Assembly (NCBI GenBank): GCA_963844855.1
Contig: CAWJQP010000001.1
Location: forward strand, 62,001-126,000
DNA: 64,000 bases
Origin: DASQDN01 sp963844855
GTDB lineage: Bacteria > Acidobacteriota > Terriglobia > Bryobacterales > Bryobacteraceae
Direction of reading: 5' to 3'
Part shown: piece by piece, positions 37,983 through 49,200 of the stretch
How positions within the stretch are numbered: position 1 is the first letter of the stretch
Layout of the letters: each line of letters starts with the position of its first letter
The notes under the pieces: generated by a model
The model's input: only the letters and a program-made list of their open reading frames with translations
Told to the model about the DNA's origin: nothing
Database searches by the model: none
Position numbers and translations under genes: made by a program

Positions 37983-40900
37983 ATGGCGACAAGATTGATG
38001 TATGTCTTGCTTGTTGGCGCCGGATGCCTGCTGTCGCAGGTAGAAACTGGCATCATCGTGGGTAGCGTGTCGGACCCGACGGGAGCTGTGATTCCCGCAG
38101 CGAACGTAAGCGTTAAGAGCTCCGCAACATCTCTCCTCGCCTCTGTTCAAACCAACGAAGCAGGTCGATTTCAGTCGGCTCCACTTCGACCGGGCGAATA
38201 TGAGCTGACCGTTTCGGCGCAGGGGTTCAAGAGCACAGTCCTGACGATCCGCGTCGAGGTAAATCAGCGTGTCAACGCCGATTTGAAACTCGAAGTGGGC
38301 GATGCGTCCGAGCGCATCACCGTGGAGGCGTCCGCCGTCCAGCTTGAAAGTGAGACTTCGGTGCTCGGCAACATTCGCCCTGAACGCGCGGTGGCCGAAC
38401 TGCCGCTCAATGCGCGCAATTTTGCCACGTTGATTTTTCTGTCTCCCGGTACGGTGCCGTCGTTTGATCGCGATTCCAGCGGTTTGTCCGGCACTACGCG
38501 CCGCGGTGTGACGAACGCATCGGTCAACGGCGTGCGTCCAACGAATGACTGGAACAGTCTGCTGATCGAGGGACTCGACAATACGGAAAACCACAACGGC
38601 TTCGGAGCCACAATATTTCCCCCTGTCGATGCGATCCAGGAATTTAAGGTGCAGACCAGCGCGGCGGACGCGCAGTTCGGTCGCGCTGCCGGCGGCTTCA
38701 CGAACGTGGTCCTCAAATCCGGCGGCCGTTCTCTGCACGGATCGCTGTTCGAGTTTCACCGCAACTCGGAGTTTGACGCCAGGAACTTCTTCGCAGCTCC
38801 GGGCGCCAATACGCATTTCGTTCTTAACCAGTTCGGCGGAACGTTGGGCGGTCCTGTCGTAATTCCGGGCCTATACAAAGGTCGTGAGAAGACATTCTTC
38901 TTCGTGGCGGCACAACTCGATCGGCGCCGGCAAGCGCAAGCCTTTGTGAGCACCGTACCGACGTCTCTCATGCACAGCGGAAACTTCTCTCAGATCTCCA
39001 ATCTGATTTACGATCCGACGACGCTATCTGGAAATGTCCGCCAGCCTTTTCCGGGAAACATTATTCCGGCGGCGCGCTTTAACAGCGCCGGCAAAGCAGC
39101 TGCTCGACTTATACCCAACGCCGAACCGCCCGGGCTTGGTGAACAACTATGCCAGCGATTCCAGCCGTATCTACGATTCCTGGCAGACCGACTACAAAGT
39201 CGACCACAACTTTACCCAGAACCATGTGCTCACGTTTCGGGGCAGCACCGGCAATACAGACATCATTGAGGGCATGCCGCTCCCTCTGCCAGCCGCCGCG
39301 GCCGTCGGTCCGAGCGAGTTCCCCGTCCTACAGCTTTCGCTGATCGACCGCATCACATTCTCGCCTTCGAAACTAAACGAGTTTCGCTTTGGGTTCACTC
39401 GTCTGAATATGCAGCTACTGCAGCCGAATGCCGGTCGCAATGTGGCGCAGGAACTCGGAATCAGCGGCGTCAACACTGGCGATCAGATCACATCAGGGCT
39501 ACAGCGCGTGACCGCGGCCGGCTATCAGGTGCTCGGTGACGACCCCTTCAACCCTGGCATCCTGGTGACCAACAACTTCCAAACGGAGGATGTATTTTAC
39601 TGGACGCATTCGACGCACTCACTCCGTTTCGGAGTGCGGCTCGACAGAAGGCAGTACAACGCGTTTCAGAGCTCAGCAATTCGCGGAATTCAGAACTTTT
39701 CGGGAGTCTACACGACAAATCCGGCGAGCCCGGCGGGCACAGGCAACAGTCTCGCCGACATGCTGCTTGGCACACCGATCGGCGGCAACATTAACATCCT
39801 CGAAGGCATTCGCGGATTCCGCAGGTGGGAGGCGGGTTTCTTCCTACAAGATGACTGGAAGGTGAGTCAACGGCTAACGCTGAATCTCGGACTCCGATAT
39901 GAGGTCTATCCTCATTACCCATGGGTGGAAGTGGCTGATCGCGGCGCGGCGTTGCTCTTGGAATCGCAACAACTTGTACAAGTCGGTACCGGTGGAGTTC
40001 CAAGGAGCGGCGCCGACCTGGACAAGAACAATTTCGCGCCACGCATCGGTCTCGCCTGGCGGGTAACGCCGAACACCGTCATTCGAAGCGCCTATGGCAT
40101 CTACTACGCTTCGCCGCAATTTGAGATCAACAAGAATCTCTCCATCAACCCGCCGTTTGCAGGCGCTTATTCGTTCAACAATAATCAGCTCGATTTTGCC
40201 GGCGCACGACGTGTAGAACAGGGATTTGAACGCACGTTCGCTGCCGATGGCGCCACAATTCGTGCGCTCGAACGAAATCTCGCAATGCCGTATGTGCAGC
40301 AATGGAACTTCAATGTGCAGCGCCAACTTCCTTCGAACATGCTGCTCACGGTTGCCTACGTAGCGACTCGCGGCGTTAAATTGCGAGACGAGATCGATCT
40401 CAATCAGCCGCGTCCGGGAGCCGGAAGCGTTCCTTCCCGACGTTTGTATCCGCGCTTCAACGGCATCATCAATACTGAGTTTCGGGCCAATTCCACGTAT
40501 CACGGACTTCAGGCCGCGTTCGAGAAAAGGTATGCGCGGGGCTTAAGCTTCCTTGCGTCCTATACGTGGGGACATGCCATCGACGATACGTCGATATTTG
40601 GCGGCGACCATCAGAACATGCTGAACCTGCGCGCAGATCGTTCCAACTCACCCTACGACACTCGTCACACGTTCGTATCCAGCTTCAACTACGAATTGCC
40701 ATTCGGACGAGAGGCAAAGGGGTTTCATGCAGCGTTGATCCGGGGCTGGCAAATGAACGGAATTCTCCGGCTCAGCACCGGATTGTACTTGACCCCAACA
40801 GTCGGTCCAAACACTCTGAACGGCAGCGGACCACAGCGCGCGGATGTCGTTCCGGGCTGTGACTGGCGAATGGAACATCCAACTCCGGACCGCTGGTTCA

Positions 40901-41208
40901 ATCCCGGCTGTTTTACGATTCCTGCTCAGTACACGTTTGGGAATGCGGGCCGTAACATCATTGAAGGTCCGGGAACTCGCAATTTCGATTTCTCTGTATT
41001 TCGGAACATCTATCTGTCCGCGGACGAGACCCCGAAACAGATTCAGATTCGTGGCGAGATGTTCAATCTGACCAACACCCCGCAGTTCAACAATCCGAAC
41101 ACCACGGTCGGTGTGAATAATATAGGCGTAATCAGCGCAGCGGGGTCGCCATCCTCGTTTCAGCGAATTCAGAGGCAGATTCAACTCGGCATCAAGTTCT
41201 TATTCTGA
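37983..41208 (+). CDS. TonB-receptor-like outer-membrane protein 3 (single frameshift)
   Basis: About 1074 residues once one base is removed at AAA 39093-39095, which joins FNSAGK directly to QLLDLYPTPNRPGLVNNYAS. The start at 37983 has CGGAGGG nine bases upstream. It has a leader (LMYVLLVGAGCLLSQ), a carboxypeptidase-regulatory domain (GIIVGSVSDPTGAVI), a plug (ELPLNARNFATLIFLSPG, VNGVRPTNDWNSLLIEGLDN, AAGGFTNVVLKSGG) and a barrel ending QIQLGIKFLF. It lies inside the sulfatase cluster, so it may take up a sulfated glycan fragment or other organic sulfate; this is inferred from position. No SusD-like gene is present. Confidence 0.86.
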
Positions 41209-41218
41209 CTTTTAGATA

Positions 41219-42568
41219 ATGACAAGACGGACCTGGATCCAGACCGCGGCCGGAGCCGCGATAGCGAGCGCGCAAACAGCGCGCCCGAATATCATCGTGT
41301 TCCTTGCTGACGATCTTGGATGGCGAAACGTCGGATATCAGGGCAGCGAGATTCAAACCTCCAACATCGACAAACTGGCCGAAGGAGGGTTGCGCTTCCA
41401 CCGCTTTCATTCTTTCCCTTTGTGCTCGCCAACGCGGGCCGGTCTGATGACCGGCCGCCATCCCATCCGCTATGGACTGGCTTACTCCGTCGTACGGCCG
41501 TGGTCGCATTATGGGTTGAGCCCGGCAGAAAAAACTATCGCAGACGTGTTCCGGGAGGCAGGTTATCAGACGGCAATCACCGGTAAGTGGCACCTCGGCC
41601 ATACTCATGTGAAACTGCTGCCACGTTCGCGCGGCTTCGACCACTTCTATGGTCATGTGAACGGCGCAATCGATTACTTCACACACACGCGCGGTGAGGC
41701 CATCGATTGGCAGCGCAATGGCGAGACCGTGAAGGAAAAAGGGTACGCCACGGATCTTCTCGCCGCCGAGGCGTCCCGATGGATACGCGCACGAGATCGC
41801 AGCCGCCCATTCTTCTTGTATGTTCCGTGGAATGCTCCACACACGCCCCTGCAAGCGCCGGACGATCTGCTGAACAAGTACTCTTTCATCAAAGAGACCC
41901 GCAGCCGGACGTACGCAGCGATGGTCGACTCGATGGACCGCGGCATTGGTCAGGTAATCAGCACGCTTGAGCAGGAACAGATTATCGGCGACACCCTTAT
42001 CGTTTTCCTCAGCGACAACGGCGGACCGCGCGGAGCCGGAGCCGACAACGGTTCTCTGCGCGCGGGAAAAGCAACCGTGTTCGAGGGCGGGTTAAGGGTT
42101 CCGGCCGCAATGTATTGGCGTGGACAGATCAAGCCCGGTATCACTGATCAAGTGGCCACGATTTTAGATCTGCTCCCAACCCTCGCATCTGCAGCCGGTG
42201 TTCGTGTCAACACTCCGCAGCCGCTCGATGGGATTGATCTGTGGCCTCAGCTTTCCGCCGGGAAAGTCATAGAACGCGGTGAACTATTTTTTGCGGTTCA
42301 GGGCGACACAGGACCGAAGCAGCATGCGCTTCGCTTAGGCCAGTGGAAGCTTGTGCGGATTGGCGCCACCGAACACTTATTTAACGTTGTCAACGATCCG
42401 GACGAGAAGAACGATGTCGCCGCGGCAAACTCGGAACACGTTAACGATTTTCGCGCGCGCATGGACAAATGGATTGCACTCCATCCGCCCAGTGAGATTA
42501 TCACCAGCCAGCATCCACACCCGGGCTGGGTTCCGCCTTCGGATTGGGCGCAGGCGGCAGTGCGGTGA
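41219..42568 (+). CDS. Sulfatase 4, Tat-type leader
   Basis: A 449-residue type I sulfatase starting ten bases after the receptor stop. The leader is MTRRTWIQTAAGAAIASA. Catalytic Cys69 lies in CSPTR followed by AGLMTGRHPIRYGLAY, a variant of the usual TGxxPxxxG. Also visible are KWHLGH, FLSDNGGPRGAGADN and a typical late LATIL-DLLPTLASAAGV. No obvious Shine-Dalgarno before the ATG. It is followed five bases later by sulfatase 5. The substrate is unknown. Confidence 0.9.
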   Translation: MTRRTWIQTAAGAAIASAQTARPNIIVFLADDLGWRNVGYQGSEIQTSNIDKLAEGGLRFHRFHSFPLCSPTRAGLMTGRHPIRYGLAYSVVRPWSHYGLSPAEKTIADVFREAGYQTAITGKWHLGHTHVKLLPRSRGFDHFYGHVNGAIDYFTHTRGEAIDWQRNGETVKEKGYATDLLAAEASRWIRARDRSRPFFLYVPWNAPHTPLQAPDDLLNKYSFIKETRSRTYAAMVDSMDRGIGQVISTLEQEQIIGDTLIVFLSDNGGPRGAGADNGSLRAGKATVFEGGLRVPAAMYWRGQIKPGITDQVATILDLLPTLASAAGVRVNTPQPLDGIDLWPQLSAGKVIERGELFFAVQGDTGPKQHALRLGQWKLVRIGATEHLFNVVNDPDEKNDVAAANSEHVNDFRARMDKWIALHPPSEIITSQHPHPGWVPPSDWAQAAVR

Positions 42569-42573
42569 TCGAA

Positions 42574-43935
42574 ATGTATCGGCGGACGTTCCTGGCCGGC
42601 GGGCTCGCGCTCGCTGCGCCTCAAAAGCTCAATATTGTTCAGATCCTGATCGACGACATGGGTTATGCGGATCTCGGCTGCTACGGTGGACCGATTCCCA
42701 CGCCGAATATCGACCACATCGCCGCGGAGGGGATACGCTTCACACAAGCATACGTCGCTTCACCGATTTGTTCGCCATCACGCGTAGGCATCACCACAGG
42801 GCAATGTCCTTCGCGACATCGTGTCTACTCGTACTTCGATACTCGCGAAAAACATCGACAACTGGGAATGCCCGACTACCTCGATGCCAAAGCGCCTTCG
42901 GTCGCGCGAACATTCCAGCAGGCCGGTTATGCGACGGGTCACTTTGGTAAGTGGCACATGGGCGGCGGTCGTGATGTTGGCGATGCTCCGCTGCCTACTG
43001 AGTATGGATTCGACGAGTCGCTGACATCGTTCGAGGGCTTCGGTGATCGAGTACTACCGCCAGGAAGATTATCGGAGTTGAACGAAAAGTTGGGTCGCGG
43101 CAAAATCACCCATGCGCCTCAAGCCGAATTGACCAGCATCTATGTTGATCGGACCATCGACTTCATCAAGCGCGCGGGAGACGCCAATAAACCGTTCTAC
43201 GTCCACCTGTGGCTAAACGACGTTCACGATCCATTCAATCCGAAATCCGAACGATTCAAAAGCTACGAGCGCTACTCGTCCAACAAATATCTCCAGCAGT
43301 ATTACGCGACCATCGATGAAATGGATCGGCAGATCGGGCGATTGCTGAAGTCGCTCGACAACAATACGATGGTCATCGTGCTAAGCGATAACGGACCGAC
43401 AGCATGGCCGCGTTATTACAAAGAAGGTCTCGAACCCCCGGGCTCTACTGCGGGAATGCGCGGAAGAAAGTGGAGCTTATACGAAGGCGGCATTCGCGTA
43501 CCATTTATGGCGCGCCTTCCGGGGCGCATTCCAGCAGGTGGAGTCGATGAGACCACGGTAATTTCGTCTCTCGATCTATTCCCGACGTGCTGCGAGCTGG
43601 CAGGCGTGAAGCCACCGCGGATCGCATTCGACGGCGAAGATATGTCACGGGCGCTTCTTGGTCGCGCCAAGAAACGCAAGTCCGATCTCTTTTGGGACTA
43701 CGGACGGGATTCAAGTTATTTGCGGCCGGGAATCCCAAGGGACGCCAGTCCAAACCTTGCGCTGCGTTCCGGCGATTGGAAACTACTGATGAATGGGGAT
43801 GGAACTTCTCTAGAGTTGTACAATCTGGACCGTTCCCGAAATGAAGAGACGAACGTCGCCGCCGCTCATCCGGAAATCACACGCAAACTATCCGCCCGAC
43901 TGCTGCGGTGGCGCAAATCGCTGCCTGGAGGTTGA
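42574..43935 (+). CDS. Sulfatase 5, Tat-type leader
   Basis: A 453-residue type I sulfatase. The frame is open from an ATG at 42544 inside the previous gene, but the leader MYRRTFLAGGLALAA begins at 42574, five bases after the upstream stop, and is preferred. Catalytic Cys66 is in CSPSR, followed by VGITTGQCPSRHRVYSYF. GKWHMGGG, HDPFNPKSERF, VIVLSDNGPTAWPR and LEGGIRVPF-like EGGIRVPFMARLPG segments are all present. It ends three bases before the GH2 gene. All five sulfatases belong to the Cys class, which needs a formylglycine-generating enzyme encoded elsewhere. Confidence 0.9.
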   Translation: MYRRTFLAGGLALAAPQKLNIVQILIDDMGYADLGCYGGPIPTPNIDHIAAEGIRFTQAYVASPICSPSRVGITTGQCPSRHRVYSYFDTREKHRQLGMPDYLDAKAPSVARTFQQAGYATGHFGKWHMGGGRDVGDAPLPTEYGFDESLTSFEGFGDRVLPPGRLSELNEKLGRGKITHAPQAELTSIYVDRTIDFIKRAGDANKPFYVHLWLNDVHDPFNPKSERFKSYERYSSNKYLQQYYATIDEMDRQIGRLLKSLDNNTMVIVLSDNGPTAWPRYYKEGLEPPGSTAGMRGRKWSLYEGGIRVPFMARLPGRIPAGGVDETTVISSLDLFPTCCELAGVKPPRIAFDGEDMSRALLGRAKKRKSDLFWDYGRDSSYLRPGIPRDASPNLALRSGDWKLLMNGDGTSLELYNLDRSRNEETNVAAAHPEITRKLSARLLRWRKSLPGG

Positions 43936-43938
43936 TGA

Positions 43939-46209
43939 ATGAAACGCTTGCTGATTGTCGCTGTTTGGACCGCTCTTTCGTTGTGCGCCGAATGGAAACC
44001 CGTTGCCGGCCACATCATGACACGGTGGGCGGCCGAGGTAGACCCGACGAAACCTCTGCCCGAGTATCCTCGTCCGCAGATGACGCGTTCGGAATGGCTC
44101 AATTTGAATGGGCTTTGGGATTACAGTGTCTCGGAAAAGAGCGCCGAGACGCGCCCCGCCGCTGCAGGTCAAATCCTGGTCCCCTTCGCGCTCGAATCTG
44201 CTCTTTCCGGAGTGAAGAAACCGCTCTCACCCGATCAGCGCCTGTGGTACAGACGCACGTTCACGACGCCGGAGCGCTGGAAAGGCCAACAGATCGTTCT
44301 TCACTTCGGGGCAGTGGACTGGCACGCAGTAGTCTTCGTCAACGGCAAGCGCGCCGGCGATCATAAAGGTGGGTACGTACCCTTCAGTTTCGATATCACA
44401 GCGCATCTGGCTCCAAGCGGCGAGCAGGAATTGGTTGTCGCGGTGACGGATCCTACCGACAGTTGGACGCAGGCGCGTGGCAAGCAGACGCAGAAGCCCT
44501 CTGGCATCTGGTACACGTCCGTCAGCGGGATCTGGCAAACAGTTTGGCTCGAACCGGTTCCTTCCAGTTCCATCAAGCGCGTGAGCACTGTGCCTGATAT
44601 CGATTCCAGTGCGGCCGCAGTGACTGTCGACGTAACAGGCGCATCCGGAGAGGACCATCGCGTCCAAGTAGTCGCGCTCGAAGGAACACGCGAAGTGGCA
44701 AGAGGATCAGGACGTCCCGGCGCGCCAATACGCCTTGGTATCAGCCGACCCGCGCTCTGGTCTCCGGAAACGCCTCATCTTTACGATCTGCAGGTCGAAC
44801 TACAAACAAAAGGGCGCAAGATCGATGAAGTAAAGAGCTACTTCGCAATGCGCATGATATCGCTGCGTCCGGACAGAGACGGCCGTTTGCGCATACTGCT
44901 GAACAATAAGCCGTACTTCCAGTTGGGCCCACTCGACCAGGGATGGTGGCCCGATGGACTGTACACGGCTCCTACAGACGCAGCCCTGCGCTTCGACATC
45001 GAATACACCAAGAAGATCGGTCTGAATCTCATACGTAAGCACGTCAAGACAGAGCCTGCTCGCTGGTATTACCATTGCGACAAACTCGGGATGCTCGTAT
45101 GGCAAGACATGCCGAACGGGAATCTACAACCTGGGGAACCGAATAACCTGCGAGTTGACCCAGGGGCGCCTGACGCCACACGTCCCGCCGACTCCGCGAC
45201 GCAATTCGAAGCCGAGTTGAAAGAACTGATCGAGGCTCTGAGGGTCTTTCCGTCGATCGTGACATGGGTTCCATTCAACGAGGGCTGGGGACAATATGAC
45301 ACCGAACGCATCACGAAGATGATTCGACAACTCGACTCATCCCGATTGGTCAACAGCGTTAGCGGCTGGACTGACCGGAATGTCGGAGATATGCGCGATG
45401 TGCATCACTATCCCGGTCCAGCGCTCGAACCGGCTGGAAAGGGTCGCGCTGCAGTGCTCGGAGAGTTCGGCGGCATCTCGATGCCCGTAGAAAGTCATCT
45501 CTGGGCTACCGATCGCAACTGGGGCTATGCGACGCGAGAGAAGAAAGAGGAGCTGTTCGATTACTACCGGTCTCTATTCGTGAACATGCGCGGTCTTCTC
45601 GGACAAGGCATGTCGGCGGCCATATATACGCAAACCACGGATGTCGAAAGTGAAGTGAATGGATACCTCACCTATGATCGGGCAGTGGAAAAGTTCGACA
45701 CAGCCGCGCTTCGAACCCTCCACAGCGAGTTCTATCGCCCCGTCGCTCCAACCCGAACTATTTTGCCGGATGCGCGAGAAGGAAAGGTGGAGTGGCAGTA
45801 TAGCTTTACCGACCCCGGCGCAGGATGGGCTCAACCCGCTTTTGACGACGCGGCCTGGAAACACGGTCCCGGCACGTTCGTGGCAGGTAGCGGCAACGCG
45901 ATCTCGGCGGGAACCGAGTGGACAGGTGATTCCATCTGGCTCCGGCACACTTTCACGATCGAATCGGTTCCGCGCAATCTCTACCTCAGCCTCATCAACG
46001 GCTTCACTGAAGGCGAGGTGTTCCTCAATGGGAACAGTGTCTTGCTGATGAAAGACGTGCGGCCGGCCCGGCGGCATCACACGCATTTCGACATCTCTGC
46101 TCACGCCAAGCATTTGCGTCCGGGCAAGAATGTCATCGCAGTGCGAGCCGTACAGCGCGCAGACGCGCGAGCAGTCGATGCCGGGTTGTATACCGTGCGA
46201 GGGCGCTAA
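43939..46209 (+). CDS. Glycoside hydrolase family 2 enzyme, exported
   Basis: A 756-residue GH2 protein with a short leader (LLIVAVWTALSLCA). The order is sugar-binding jelly roll (LNLNGLWDYSV, LWYRRTFTTPERWKGQQIVLHFGAVDW, VNGKRAGDHKGGYVPF), immunoglobulin-like domain, then TIM barrel. The general acid/base is Glu448 in PFNEGWGQYD, and the nucleophile candidate is Glu509 in LGEFGG. A second beta-sandwich closes the protein (SIWLRHTFTIE, FLNGNSVLLM). Such enzymes are beta-galactosidases, glucuronidases or mannosidases; the specificity is not clear. TGGAGG at 43926-43931 lies inside the preceding gene, so translation is coupled. It presumably cleaves a sugar after the cluster's sulfatases remove sulfate. 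Confidence 0.9.
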   Translation: MKRLLIVAVWTALSLCAEWKPVAGHIMTRWAAEVDPTKPLPEYPRPQMTRSEWLNLNGLWDYSVSEKSAETRPAAAGQILVPFALESALSGVKKPLSPDQRLWYRRTFTTPERWKGQQIVLHFGAVDWHAVVFVNGKRAGDHKGGYVPFSFDITAHLAPSGEQELVVAVTDPTDSWTQARGKQTQKPSGIWYTSVSGIWQTVWLEPVPSSSIKRVSTVPDIDSSAAAVTVDVTGASGEDHRVQVVALEGTREVARGSGRPGAPIRLGISRPALWSPETPHLYDLQVELQTKGRKIDEVKSYFAMRMISLRPDRDGRLRILLNNKPYFQLGPLDQGWWPDGLYTAPTDAALRFDIEYTKKIGLNLIRKHVKTEPARWYYHCDKLGMLVWQDMPNGNLQPGEPNNLRVDPGAPDATRPADSATQFEAELKELIEALRVFPSIVTWVPFNEGWGQYDTERITKMIRQLDSSRLVNSVSGWTDRNVGDMRDVHHYPGPALEPAGKGRAAVLGEFGGISMPVESHLWATDRNWGYATREKKEELFDYYRSLFVNMRGLLGQGMSAAIYTQTTDVESEVNGYLTYDRAVEKFDTAALRTLHSEFYRPVAPTRTILPDAREGKVEWQYSFTDPGAGWAQPAFDDAAWKHGPGTFVAGSGNAISAGTEWTGDSIWLRHTFTIESVPRNLYLSLINGFTEGEVFLNGNSVLLMKDVRPARRHHTHFDISAHAKHLRPGKNVIAVRAVQRADARAVDAGLYTVRGR

Positions 46210-46218
46210 GGCGCCGAG

Positions 46219-49200
46219 TCAGAAAGCCAGGCGCAGACCGAACTGCATAATTCGTGCGTCGCTCGCGGAGTCGATACGTCCCGGATTTGCTGCTGAGGTG
46301 TTGCTTCTAGGATTGTTCAGGTTCGCATGATTCATCGCATTGAACATTTCCCAGCGGAAGTTGAGATTCATGTTCTCGCGGAGCTTGAATCCCTTAAACA
46401 ACGCGAAATCAAGATTCCAACGACCCGGCCCGGTCAACAGATTGCGACCGGTATTGCCGAATGTTCCGAGCGTCGGCAGCGCAAACGCTGTCGGATCGAA
46501 GTACTGATTGATCAAATCTGAGCGGCTGCGATTCGGATCAAGGTGGGGGTTTCCAACCAGATTCGGTCGCTGCGTTCCCGCTCCGGATAGCGCTCGATCC
46601 TGGCCGCTTGTCACATTGAACGGTGATCCAGCTTGAGCAGTGAAGATGCCGTTCGTCTGCCATCCGCCCAAAATCCATCGGCTCCAACCTTCCTTCGGAC
46701 CGGGTACCTCGTACAGAAACGAGGCGACGAATCGGTGTCGCAGGTCGAAGTCGGAGAGTCCTTTGTCCGCCGCCAGATCAAGAGGATTCTGACCATTGAA
46801 GGCGTCGGCTTCGATCGACCCTCCGTCGATCGACTTGCTGAACGTATAGCTAGCGAGCAGTGTGAACCCATTACTGAATCGCTTGTTCAATGTGGTCTGC
46901 AGTGAATTGTATGTGGAGTTGATCACCGTCTGGTAATCAATAATGCTCGCGAACTGAGGCGCATAAACTCTCCGCGCGTTAGTGTTGCCGGCTGTTGCGC
47001 CTGGTCCATAGATCGCGGGATTCAATTCGTTCCGTATCGGTAGCCGCGTGCCCTTCGTTCCGATATAGGCGACCGTCAACAGGTAATCCTGAGCAAGTTC
47101 CCGCTGCACGTTGAAGTTCCACTGCTGGATATACGGAGCCGCTTGGTCCGGATTCACTGACAGCCCAATCGTCACTGGGCGGAAGAACTGATAGGCGGCT
47201 CTCTCCTCCGAGGTCACTGGAGGCGCGTAGGGGAAAGGATTCTCTTGCCCTGCATACGGATTCGAGAAGCTCTGCGGCGTATTCAGCGTCACCTGCAATG
47301 AATACGGCGGCGAGTTGACGAAGTGGCTCATCCGATGAAAGCCGAGTACATCGTAGAAAATCCCGTAAGCGGCTCGGATGCTCGTCTTCTTGTTCCCGAA
47401 CGGGCTCCAGGCAAAGCTCACACGAGGAGCGAGATTGTTCACATCAGAAGAAGTGCCGCCACGACTGACTCCGTTATCGCCCACATACAGCAATCCGGTT
47501 GGCGCGCTCGGAAAGACTGTAGACTGCTGCCCCGGTCTGAAGAGTGTCAGTTCGTCATCAGCCGAATAGTACGGAAAGAAAGGCTCGTATCGCAGTCCTA
47601 GTGTGAGGCTCAAATCCCGATGAAGACGCCACTCATCCTGCACGTATAGGTTGTACGCCTGCGAGCGGATGCGATTGATACGCACCGACCCTTGGGTCAT
47701 GTTGAACGGCCTTCCAAGGAGGAAGTCTGAGAAGGCATTCCCGCTGATCTGACCGTTGAAAGTGAATTGCGGATCCACGCCATTCGCCGTAACTCGATCG
47801 CTCTTCGTAAGGCGGAACTCCCCGCCGAATTTAATGAGATGAGCTCCGCGAGTGTAGTTCACACTGTAGGAGGCTTGATGTGTTCCGCGATCGATCAGCA
47901 CGAGATTGTCCTGGTTCAGGTTCCAGAATCCATTCACCTGTCCGCGGTACTGTGGAACTAGCGTCTTACCCAACGCGTCCGGGCCTCCTCGATTTACCTG
48001 GACGCCCATATCCTGATAGGACACGCCGTCACCGCCGCCTACCGGTAGAGGACCCCTATCGATCTGAGACTTATTCCACGTGTACTGTCCGACACCAAGT
48101 AGCGCCGGCGTGAATGTCCATGTGTGCTGACCGTTGACGTTCCATGTATCGAAGGCAACGTCCGACTGCAACACCGGCAGACCGGCCGTGAGCAATTCCG
48201 TGCTGGACGATTTGAAAACGCGTCCCGTCAGCCGTTGGTTCTGCGACAGGCTGTAATCGCCGCGACCAAGAAACTGACGCGAGTCGAGATTCTGCGGACG
48301 ATTAAAGATGTATCGATTTCCCGTCGCATTCGGCAGTGGAACCTCGAGAAGATCCATGAACTTTATCGCCGCAGGATCAAAGCGGTTGGCAGGGATCACC
48401 GAATCGGGAAAGAATTGGTTCGTGAGTGGATCGCGCGGCTTTTGGGCGCTGGCAGTGAAGTCGCCGCGCCGCTCCAACTCCGTGGGGACCACGAGGCTCG
48501 AGAATGTTTCACCCTGCCGCTGGCTCACGCCTTCATATGAGCCGAAGAAGAACGCTTTGTTCTTGATTACCGGGCCTCCCGCGCTGCCACCAAACTGGTT
48601 TCGTCGAAGCTTACCCTTTGACACCGCGAAGAAATTGCGCGCGTCGAAAGCGTCGTTCCGTACAAACTCATATAGCGATCCATGCAGAGTGTTTGTGCCG
48701 GACTTAGTTACGGCATTCACGACCGCCCCGGCATTGCGCCCATACTCGGCGCCGAAGTTGTTTGTCAGAACGCTGAACTCTTCGAGCGCATCCGGATTTG
48801 GCGTTACGGCCGAAACACCTTCCTGAGGATCGTTATTATCGCCGCCATCGAGGAGATAGTTGGTAGAACCGCCCCGAGCCCCATTCACCGCGATCCCAGC
48901 GTTCGCGCTCAGATTCGAGGCTGCCGGAGCAGGCACGGCCCCAGGAACAAGCAAAACGAGTTGGACAGGATTCCGGCCATTCAGAGGCAACTCCGTGATC
49001 CGCTTTTCGTCGACCACTTGCCGGATCACACCGCCGACCGTTTCCACCTGGCTCACCGTACCCGAGACCGTAACTGACTCCGCGGCTGCGCCTACAGTCA
49101 GGGTCACTTCGACGAAGCGAACCTGATCGGCATCCAACCGGAACACTTCAGTGACGAATTGCTTGAACCCTTCCAACTTCGCCCGGACTCGATACTCTCC

